Position numbers and translations under genes: made by a program
Shown: piece by piece, positions 59,201 through 64,000 of the stretch
Position numbering within the stretch: the stretch's first letter is position 1
Layout: each line of letters opens with the position of its first letter
Origin: Antedon mediterranea
Lineage: Eukaryota; Echinodermata; Crinoidea; Comatulida; Antedonidae
Direction: 5' to 3'
Assembly (NCBI RefSeq): GCF_964355755.1
Contig: NC_092676.1
Span: 17,962,288-18,026,287 of the forward strand
Length of the DNA: 64,000 bases
Notes under the pieces: model-generated
Databases searched by the model: none
Told to the model about the DNA's origin: nothing
Seen by the model: the letters and a program-made list of their open reading frames with translations, nothing else

Positions 59201-60008
59201 AATTACACACACCATCTTTGATTATAATATTTCTATATACCACAGCCTATAGGCCTACTTTACTATGTACAGTATATTCTAGTCAACTTAATAGACTTTT
59301 TCTTTGAACTCCATCTAAAAGAGGCAATTTCATTTTAATACATAAAAAAAGAAAGTATGGTAATTGAGTCTAAATTGCAAGTAGGCCTACTTAAGTGATA
59401 ACTTTGTCAAAGTGTAGATACTCAGAATGAATGAAAAATAAATTATGAAAAAACCCAAAAGAACTTTACATACTTTATTTAAAGGTAATCAATATTACAG
59501 TAAATTGTACAATTCATTTTCCAAATAACAAAATAAAATGCTATAAAATAATAAACATAATTGATTGAAGACTAAAGTTTTAAGGGGTTATTCACCAATT
59601 AGAAATCTTTTTACCACTTATTTACGGTAGTCCAGTAAAAATTGTGAATTTACTACATAACAAGTAACTACTACATAACAAGTAACGACTACATAATAGA
59701 CATGCATGTTATTGCTTAAACATAGTTATGGGACTTACAGATAATATGGTCAAACAAAACCTGCTAACCACAAACTTTTATCTGTATAAATAACATCTTC
59801 CAATTTAAATTTCAAAGAAAACAATTTTGTTACAAAACTTTTGTAAAGAATATAAACAACACAAAAAAAAACATTTAAAAAATTTGTTCTCAAACAGTCA
59901 ATTAATCCTACTGCTGCTACACAATCAAAATAAATGAATCATACCATTTGTGGAACAACTACACAATTTGAATCCAACAAAAATTATAATGCACTGCAAG
60001 GTAAACAT
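34255..60008 (-). CDS. RXFP-like: Leucine-rich-repeat GPCR, relaxin receptor-like (LGR type C), 19 coding exons
   Basis: Coding exons: 59945-60008 (signal peptide), 59056-59169 (EGF), 58187-58331 (LRR N-cap), 55097-55168, 45606-45677, 44711-44782, 43852-43923, 43516-43587, 42793-42864, 42052-42123, 41310-41381, 40415-40486, 38100-38171, 37740-37811, 37291-37362, 36558-36629, 36160-36234, 35726-35797 (LRRs) and 34255-35239 (hinge plus 7TM). Borders are AC/CT on the plus strand (GT..AG on minus). Phases agree and the sum is 2391 bp, 796 residues plus TAA. All LRR exons are phase 2 at both ends. The 7TM part resembles RXFP1/2; these receptors sit in the plasma membrane and bind relaxin-type peptides. 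Joining the four upstream exons to the array across a 9.4-kb intron full of transposons is inference from phase compatibility; an array-internal promoter is possible. Confidence 0.8.
35283..35385. repeat. Short tandem repeat in the intron next to the 7TM exon
   Basis: Three copies of AAGTGTAAATAGCTAATTTC (period about 25-38 bp) between exon 18 and the 7TM exon. Confidence 0.7.
35726..35797 (-). CDS. RXFP-like exon 18: last LRR
   Basis: 72 bp, phase 2, encoding NLTYNNLKDYEEKTF then LVNLTEL. Diverged, ancestral-type repeat leading into the hinge. Confidence 0.82.
36160..36234 (-). CDS. RXFP-like exon 17: membrane-proximal LRR (75 bp)
   Basis: Encodes QLQNNSITNIEDGAFSPF then SLLIL. One codon longer than the cassettes and clearly diverged in scaffold; phase 2 is kept. 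Possible N-glycosylation site NNS. Confidence 0.82.
36558..36629 (-). CDS. LRR cassette exon 16 (array unit 12)
   Basis: 72 bp, phase 2. Opens FLENNQISNLPADIFDG and closes NNLQI. Last member of the homogenised array before the diverged membrane-proximal LRRs. Confidence 0.85.
37291..37362 (-). CDS. LRR cassette exon 15 (array unit 11)
   Basis: 72 bp, phase 2. Opens SLWGNQISNLPADIFDG and closes NNLQR. Confidence 0.85.
37740..37811 (-). CDS. LRR cassette exon 14 (array unit 10)
   Basis: 72 bp, phase 2. Opens WLNGNEIRNLPADIFDG and closes NNLQD. Confidence 0.84.
38100..38171 (-). CDS. LRR cassette exon 13 (array unit 9)
   Basis: 72 bp, phase 2. Opens YLYDNQISNLPADIFDG and closes NNLQV. The upstream intron carries a 1.58-kb Helitron-like insert; without it the spacing (about 737 bp) equals that of other long units. 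Confidence 0.85.
38502..40079 (+). mobile_element. Helitron-like insert in a cassette intron
   Basis: Compared with uninterrupted cassette introns, about 1578 bp is inserted between GACTTA and TTTGTTTTTTC. The right end has a hairpin (AATTCGTC / GACGAATT) followed by CTAG and then a target T, a Helitron 3' hallmark. The left end has an AGGTGATCAT hairpin and lacks the canonical TC start. No helicase ORF is present. Confidence 0.6.
40415..40486 (-). CDS. LRR cassette exon 12 (array unit 8)
   Basis: 72 bp, phase 2. Opens ALDNNQISNLPADIFDG and closes NNLLW. The start resembles unit 5 (LDNNQ) and the end units 1-2 (LLW), as expected from recombination between cassettes. Confidence 0.85.
41310..41381 (-). 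CDS. LRR cassette exon 11 (array unit 7)
   Basis: 72 bp, phase 2. Opens YLHDNQISNLPADIFDG and closes NNLQV; same protein as unit 4. Confidence 0.85.
42052..42123 (-). CDS. LRR cassette exon 10 (array unit 6)
   Basis: 72 bp, phase 2. Opens YLYDNQISDLPAGIFHG and closes NTLLD. The most scaffold-diverged unit of the central block (N to D, D to G, N to T). Confidence 0.84.
42793..42864 (-). CDS. LRR cassette exon 9 (array unit 5)
   Basis: 72 bp, phase 2. Opens WLDNNQISNLPADIFHG and closes NNLQY. Confidence 0.85.
43516..43587 (-). CDS. LRR cassette exon 8 (array unit 4)
   Basis: 72 bp, phase 2. Opens YLHDNQISNLPADIFDG and closes NNLQV; only 336 bp from unit 3, so the intron between them lacks the LINE relic found in longer units. 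Confidence 0.85.
43852..43923 (-). CDS. LRR cassette exon 7 (array unit 3)
   Basis: 72 bp, phase 2. Opens ALSFYQISNLPADIFHG and closes NNLQV. Tyr replaces the conserved LRR Asn, which may loosen the asparagine ladder at this repeat. Confidence 0.84.
44301..44560 (-). mobile_element. Decayed LINE ORF2 C-terminus inside the cassette intron (best copy)
   Basis: Minus strand reads RRRLTWCGHLLCLDYDIP, then RPKTTWIKIIEQIS, matching the WxGHxxRM...GRPxTTW C-terminal block of RTE/L1-like LINE proteins. Related copies lie in the other long cassette introns near 36900-37180, 40085-40310, 40905-41200, 41690-41940, 42410-42680, 43130-43410, 45220-45490 and 46120-46390, most with indels. Confidence 0.75.
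44711..44782 (-). CDS. LRR cassette exon 6 (array unit 2)
   Basis: 72 bp, phase 2. Opens VLGDNQFSNLPADIFDG and closes NNLLW. Sister of unit 1, 895 bp away. Confidence 0.85.
45606..45677 (-). CDS. LRR cassette exon 5 (array unit 1)
   Basis: 72 bp, phase 2. Opens (x)VLGDNQFSNLPADIFDG and closes KNLLW. Near-identical to the next unit (KNL against NNL, one visible residue) and flanked by near-identical intron for about 0.9 kb: the youngest duplication in the array. Confidence 0.85.
46591..48180 (+). mobile_element. Non-autonomous Helitron nested in the LINE 3' region
   Basis: Starts TCTATATATA after an A (46590) and ends with a GC-rich hairpin (GATGGTACGCGAGCGAAG / GCGAGCGTGCCATC) plus CTAG before a T (48181). 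That gives canonical 5'-TC, 3' hairpin, CTAG and A|T target site. No Rep/helicase ORF. Confidence 0.8.
47047..47604. repeat. 294-bp tandem duplication inside the Helitron
   Basis: Copy 1 begins at 47047 and copy 2 at 47341 with the same CATTCCAAATTATTTGG start. Copy 2 lacks a short stretch present in copy 1 (the part with CAGGGAGTTCCCTGG). Confidence 0.85.
48524..49780 (-). pseudogene. LINE family B: reverse transcriptase, 5' truncated and broken
   Basis: Starts inside the RT domain at VCDLFNSSLKEGIVPKMWKD, ISPIPKTTPASISKLRPISL; a small deletion shifts the frame near 49570. TDFSKAFDCIDHTL follows, then a deletion at about 49312 removes the PQG block. The last frame has KYVDDLSLVE (YVDD), RPISEYAVPVWHSS and ERIQKRACRIIVG to the stop at 48524. 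A different family from the upstream RT. Confidence 0.83.
49780..50999 (-). pseudogene. LINE family A: reverse transcriptase
   Basis: Readable RT blocks: WKHANIVPIHKSGPKKLICN, YRPISLLLTMSKIFERIV, QHGFVSGRSCQTNLALLL, YTDFSKAFDSVSHDLL, LSGVPQGSILGPLLFNLFIN and SLSFADDLKLF (catalytic Asp pair present). An in-frame deletion near 50745 removes the segment before WKHAN. The protein stops aligning with its family after IIRPHLEYCSVIFNSIS and continues without a stop into family B. Confidence 0.85.
51001..52117 (-). pseudogene. LINE family A: apurinic-type endonuclease region, broken
   Basis: ATG at 52115-52117 opens MSDTELPRPNALHQWWYVAN. The endonuclease shows VFLTNAQSLLEKLE, IAVITETCQS and, after the break, PIGRSDHNTIYL (SDH motif). 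About 100 residues of the middle are missing near 51410-51480, where GGVAVYVKDSLP runs into sequence in another frame, at a spot rich in ACGT repeats. A further one-base slip lies near 51005, before the RT. Confidence 0.8.
52326..52397 (-). pseudogene. Orphan LRR cassette exon with lost acceptor
   Basis: Has the array donor (TT/GTAAGT) and encodes ILRNQISNLPAAIFHG with NNLQYL, but the AG acceptor is missing and the sequence to its right is unrelated to array introns. It sits just beyond the 5' end of the LINE, showing that the LINE jumped into the array. The open frame extends right to 52540, but only from a GTG and without an acceptor. Confidence 0.7.
53754..54081 (-). mobile_element. 5'-truncated LINE fragment (C-terminal ORF2)
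   Basis: Minus strand encodes RLKDDFFQMRSNISRITRG, then RHTFSQRVINHWNSLPADVV and TFKNRID, the usual last block of CR1/Jockey-like ORF2. The 3' end has a CTAAA-type repeat (53762-53778). Confidence 0.75.
55097..55168 (-). CDS. RXFP-like exon 4: first LRR
   Basis: 72-bp phase-2 exon encoding WLQGYDERVLNIFKDNN then LSSLQWM. It is diverged in scaffold from the twelve array cassettes, so it belongs to the ancestral receptor rather than to the recent amplification. It lies 9.4 kb from the next intact LRR exon because of the LINE and other inserts. Confidence 0.78.
55496..55873. mobile_element. Short TIR element (378 bp) in receptor intron 3
   Basis: Ends are inverted copies: CTAACAACAGGACGCTGAGC at 55496 and its complement ending at 55873. 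No ORF. The target duplication is not clear. Confidence 0.75.
56380..58025. repeat. 67-bp satellite array in receptor intron 3
   Basis: About 20 head-to-tail copies of a 67-bp unit containing AGTACTAGACATCTATTAGA and TTTCTATAAACCTGTTG, with point variants (GGCC/GGCTA, TTGCAAA/TTGTAAA). The array is broken once by a SINE at 56531-56859. Confidence 0.93.
56531..56859 (+). mobile_element. tRNA-derived SINE inserted in the 67-bp satellite
   Basis: The head resembles a class II (Ser/Leu-type) tRNA: stem GAGTGAG / CTCACTC, A-box TGGCCGAGCGGTTAAG, B-box GGTTCGAGGC. A body of about 230 bp follows and the tail is (ACAA)n. Satellite sequence resumes after it with AAATACTTTGAACTG. Confidence 0.82.
58187..58331 (-). 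CDS. RXFP-like exon 3: LRR N-terminal cap
   Basis: Encodes ECPIDCICYGIEDQYN, then FDIKCVKKTVPW. The CPxxCxC..C spacing is the LRRNT cap that shields the first repeat. Acceptor CACAG at 58332-58336 and donor GTAAGT are clear; phase 1 in, phase 2 out. Confidence 0.82.
59056..59169 (-). CDS. RXFP-like exon 2: single EGF-like module
   Basis: One symmetric exon holds a complete EGF module with six cysteines: MCNSNPCQNGGTC followed by NNTCVCPDKYVGLHCE. Canonical relaxin receptors carry an LDLa module at this place; none is seen in the flanking introns. Confidence 0.85.
59945..60008 (-). CDS. RXFP-like exon 1: signal peptide
   Basis: ATG at 60006-60008 opens MFTLQCIIIFVGFKLCSCST, a short N-terminus, hydrophobic core and small residues suitable for signal peptidase cleavage. 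The exon ends AATG/GTATGA, phase 1, matching exon 2. The reading frame stays open upstream through a 23-bp tandem repeat, so an earlier start cannot be excluded, but the hydrophobic leader favours this ATG. Confidence 0.65.
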
Positions 60009-60031
60009 TTTATCAAAATCCTTAAACTCGC

Positions 60032-60166
60032 AATAGAAATCCAGCACAAATCGTAATAGAAATCGTAACAGAAATCCTGCACAACTCGTAATAAAAATTC
60101 TGTACAAATCCTGACAGAAATCCTGCACAAATCGTAATAGAAATCCCACACAAATCGTAATAGAAC
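60032..60166. repeat. 23-bp tandem repeat just upstream of the receptor start codon
   Basis: About 5-6 copies of a unit like AATAGAAATCCTGCACAAAT plus CGT, ending 24 bp upstream of the ATG at 60008. It would lie in the 5' UTR or core promoter. Confidence 0.75.
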
Positions 60167-61035
60167 CTTTAACTCAATCATTTGGTTTAATGCGAGATTC
60201 ATTATTGGAAAAGATACTTCATCAATTTTTAATAGTAAACTTCTTTTTAAAAATTTATATAAATCACTCCACCAGACCATTTGTTCTTAATAAACAGGAT
60301 ATGATGATCTTGGTGGATGTCAGAATATCTTCATCAATATGATATTTGTTTATTAATTCATTTTAACTTTTTCTCCATTTTAGTAACAAAACTATAGGTT
60401 TAAAAAAAAGATCTTTTATAGTAGAACAAAATAATAATTTATCTTTAAAATCAAATACTGTTAAATACTACAGTAGTTGTGTATTTAGAAGTCCAGACGC
60501 ATGCCTCGCAAAATCAAGAAGAAATTCACTACAAGTGACCAAAATTTTATTGCCCTCTCAATTTCTTGGATATGGCAGCCAAAATGATCAAATATCTAGA
60601 GACTTTACTGTTTATTAAACAACTAATGCCAAACATTGTTAAAAAAGTGGTTTGGGATTTATTGAAATACTCTTGATGTTTTAAACAAATTTAAAAGGTG
60701 TTCATCTCTTCTGACTGCATATTTAAACCAAATAAGATACAGTAGTCTTGCTAATTCAGTAATATCACTGAAACTGTGACAAAAACGCAACAAACATCAA
60801 TCATATTAATGAGGTGACCAAAACAAACCTTCCAACTCTGGATATCAAGAGGTTTTATGAAACTATACAGGGCGCTATAATAATACATCAAGTCACGGAG
60901 ATGACTCAAAATATCGGGAGACTATTGGGGAGTTGGGACGTCAAGAATTTTTCATTTTCTATGGATGGAAACTTTACAATTAGTATTCCTGAAATGGTGC
61001 TCTCCTTCCTGGCTATTACTGTAGTCCCCAGTAAA

Positions 61036-61102
61036 AGGAAATGTCACGACAAATATGGTCCTGGGCCAAAATCGGTTCGGACCGATTTTGGTGTGACAGG
61101 AA
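61036..61102. mobile_element. Minimal copy of the GGTCCGG TIR element
   Basis: About 65 bp between TGTCAC and GTGACA that joins the two end sequences of the 27476-29283 element (AAATATGGTCC side and GATTTTGGTGTGACAGG side) with almost no interior. Confidence 0.6.
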
Positions 61103-61192
61103 TATAAACCCAAACCTTCACAAACAGTAACTGTTTATAGTCACGGTAAATCAAGGTAAATCTAGGAACAGAGCAACTCCACCCACAATACA

Positions 61193-63229
61193 GAGTGTTG
61201 ACAAAGTGCGAGGCAGCGAGGCATGCCAAATATTTGTGCGAGGCATCATTTTATCATTTCCAAAAGTGCGAGGCATGCGAGGCATATAGTTTACAATTTC
61301 AAAAAGGTGCGAGGCATATCTTAACGTGCTATTATGCTATATTGTAGTCATAATAATCAATTATTTATATTTGTATAATAGGCCTAGCGTATCTAAATAG
61401 ATTCGTGTATACACTCAACGTGTTTATTGTTATGTATCGATTGTTTTTTTTCATTCAAGTCATATCGTGTCAAATTTTACTTTTACAAAAGTGCCCGAAC
61501 TGTTCAAAAGTTGTGCATCCGTAATTCGGTATGCGCCATATTTAAAAAATCTGAACGACGGTCTTCAACTTTCAATAAACAATTGTTATAGCGACACTTA
61601 TCATCAAATGACTGCCATGTTTGTTGGCATTTGGAGCGTGTTCACTTTACAATTAATTTAACATGTCTCTCGAACATAGCAGAGTGAAAATAATATTTTG
61701 TCACACCCCCGCGCCTCGATCCAGTAGACCAAGTGAGAGATGGAAAATTCCTCTTTACTATTTAGTAAGTAGCGGCGGAGTGATTCTGCCCCGAGAGGAT
61801 TTGGCCTTGTGGCGATTCCCCTCCTATATAGCACGTGGTTTCAGCAGCAACGCACAGACTTCTCTCTAAGCGGCGTGCCAAAGACATTTTTGACATTCCA
61901 TTCTTTAGGAAGTCAACACGTGTACCTCTCTCGCAAATAGCGATGGCCAGGACAAGTTCAATAACTGGCGGTGAATAAAAGGTAACTGATATGCCAATCA
62001 AATAAAATAATGCCGCAAAGAAAACATTTGCGAGAGAATTCTGAAGCGCGTGTGAAAAAAACTTACGTCCGACAATCGTAATACTAGGCTTAAAATTAAA
62101 CTTTAGCTAATATGCTTAGCCCTAACCCAGAGGCCTATGCAGAAAATAATTTAATCAATATTTATATAATAATAATTGGTGTAATATTTTAATAATGATA
62201 CGCTATTCCTGTTTTAGTAGGCTAGGTATATTACGATTTTTATTTATTGTTGTCCATGTACGTACTAATAAACCTGGCGCTATAGTTTCCTTTGCTTGTA
62301 TTTTTACTCCAAATTTGATAACTAGCTTTATCGTGTGAATACCACACCTTAGAAGTATACCTCATGAGTACTGTACTGTACTTTAATGAAAGAATCACAT
62401 AAAAAGTAACAAATAAATCCTTAAATTAATGATTTTACAGGCGTGTTCCTCCCACAATTTTTGCGAATTTCACGCATGTTCAATATTTTTGTTTCTACAA
62501 TAATAGAGGACTAAAACTCAGTGAAATCCGTCAATTTCTCATGCATTTATTGGTGAAAAACACGTTTTATTCCAATATATTTGTTAATATGTCAATAAAA
62601 ATACTGTAATAATGTTACCACTGATACTGTTCTGTTTTCAAAGAATAATAATCGATCCTAAATCAACATCACTACCTAGCCTAGACCTAGGACATCCTAC
62701 TAAGGATTATGATGAATTGTTTTATGTTATTCTTTAAAAGGTTAACGAAACCGTGCACAGCATCAACAGTAACATTTTTCCTTACTGACCGACAAAATCT
62801 TCACCAAATAATGCGTTAAATATATAGATTACACAGAGTTTTTAGCCCTCTAATTATTTTTGCTCTTTTGGCGTTTCATAGAAACCAAAATATTGAACAT
62901 TGAGTGTGCGAACTTCGCGAACCGTATGCGAGAAAAACGTCTGTAAAATCACAAATTTAACGGATTTATTCTTCATTAAAGTAGGCCTACTAATTCTATG
63001 GTGTGGTATTCAGGATAAAGCATGGTTAACATATTTCGAGTTAAAATACAAGGAAGGTGCAAAAAGGGAACAAGCCTACTAGCGGGCCTAGGCTACTTTA
63101 ATTTTGTTGATTTCCTGCCTCGCAATTTTGAGAAATGATAAAATGGTGCCTCGCATTTTTTGATGATGGTAAAACGATGCCTCGCATAAATTTGTGACTT
63201 GCCGCACTTGCCTCGCTCTTTGTTACTAC
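61193..63229. mobile_element. 2.0-kb TIR element with 11-bp target duplication
   Basis: CCCACAATACA flanks both sides (61182-61192 and 63230-63240). Termini are inverted relatives (GACAAAGTGCGAGGCA and TGCCTCGCTCTTTGTTAC), with extra GCGAGGCA copies just inside each end. An 11-bp duplication suggests a Mutator-like or foldback type. No transposase is recognised; a palindromic element is nested at about 62276-63085. Confidence 0.75.
62276..63085. mobile_element. Second copy of the long-palindrome element
   Basis: Diverged copy of the element at 28209-29101: shared GGCGCTA start, GTGAATACCACACCTTAGAA and CTCTTTTGGCG blocks in inverted arrangement around an AT-rich centre. Confidence 0.75.
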
Positions 63230-63240
63230 CCCACAATACA

Positions 63241-64000
63241 TTACCACTCACTGCAAGATTTGATACAGGAAACACAAGAAAAATGATGAGATATTTTGAC
63301 TATGTTGCAATCTTTGGCAGTGTCCACATCAGACTAATTCACAAGTTTACTTTTTATGTGATACTCCTACTTTAAAGTACTTATGAGGCCTAATTCTAAG
63401 GTGTGGTATTCAGGATAAAGTCAAAATACTTACAAGGCAGGTGCGAAAGGGAACAAGACTATTGCAGGCCTAGTGCCCACATAAATAAATAGGCCTACAC
63501 CAGAAATTTTTTTATTAAAATATATAAAACACAACCAATTTCAAACGTCTAATAAAGGCATAGGCCCTCTACCTTTTGCCTAGGCCTGTGCTTAGGCTTA
63601 TGCCTAGCTAGGCATAGTAGTAGAGGCCTAACCAGGTAGGTAGGGCCTAGGCTATGGGAATAATCCGGGCCTATAGGATAGGCCTATCCTACCTATATAG
63701 CTAGCCTTAGGCTTGGGCCTAGGCTAGCTAGGCATATTAATAAGCCAAAGCACAGGCCTAGGCAAAAAAGTGGAGGGCCTATATACATTTATACCAGAGT
63801 ACCTGAACTTACAAGGAGATTTACTATACTTAAATAATTCTTAAAGGTTTTAAAGATACTGTATAAACTTTAAAGATATTTTCAAGATCTTCCACGTGTT
63901 ATTCATGATCTTCAAAACATTAAAATATCGCCCTCAACTTTTAATGTGGAGTAAACTTTTAATGGTCTTTTACTGTTACATCATCATCAGAACCCCCTCT
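63241..64000. other. Right edge, no gene recognised
   Basis: Holds a palindrome-element arm (63335-63475) and an AGGCCT-rich tract (63560-63790). Nothing else supportable. Confidence 0.5.
63335..63475. mobile_element. Arm fragment of the long-palindrome element
   Basis: A single arm: TTATGTGATACTCCTACTTT, CTAAGGTGTGGTATTCAGGA and AGGTGCGAAAGGGAACAAGA match the right arm of the 28209-29101 copy. Confidence 0.65.

Overview
The window looks like nuclear DNA of an invertebrate deuterostome, most likely an echinoderm. It is AT-rich, has many short introns, carries dense small transposons and AGGCCT-rich tracts, and encodes a relaxin-receptor-type GPCR. The species assignment is inference. Two large genes, both on the minus strand, fill most of it.

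Gene 1 (3499-27230) is an ASK-family MAP3K (MAP3K5/15-like). I reconstructed 35 coding exons with GT/AG borders and consistent phases: 3816 bp, 1271 residues plus stop. It has the thioredoxin-binding-like N-terminus, central regulatory region, kinase domain with all catalytic motifs, a 14-3-3 motif, coiled coil and SAM-like C-terminus. Its introns hold a 21-bp minisatellite, tRNA-derived SINEs, a 5S-rRNA-derived SINE nested in a MITE, a solo LTR and several MITEs. One MITE lies directly on a splice donor, and one 125-bp tandem duplication copies another donor.

The intergenic part (27231-34254) is nested transposons, a 26-bp minisatellite and unrecognised AT-rich DNA.

Gene 2 (34255-60008) is a leucine-rich-repeat GPCR of relaxin receptor (RXFP/LGR type C) kind: signal peptide, one EGF module, LRR N-cap, 15 LRR exons and a single 7TM exon (19 exons, 796 residues). 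Twelve consecutive LRR exons (36558-45677) form a young tandem cassette array. All are 72 bp and phase 2, with near-invariant scaffold codons. The variable codons are mostly those facing the concave ligand surface. Every exon can join every other in frame, which recalls lamprey VLR cassettes or Dscam exon clusters. This is the strongest candidate for an undescribed system here.

The array is interrupted by a chimeric LINE made of two different reverse transcriptases (about 46479-52297), with a Helitron nested inside it, and by a second Helitron-like element (38502-40079). Introns upstream hold a LINE fragment, a TIR element and a 67-bp satellite containing a SINE. The right end (61193-63229) is a TIR element with an 11-bp target duplication, itself hosting a copy of a long-palindrome element.
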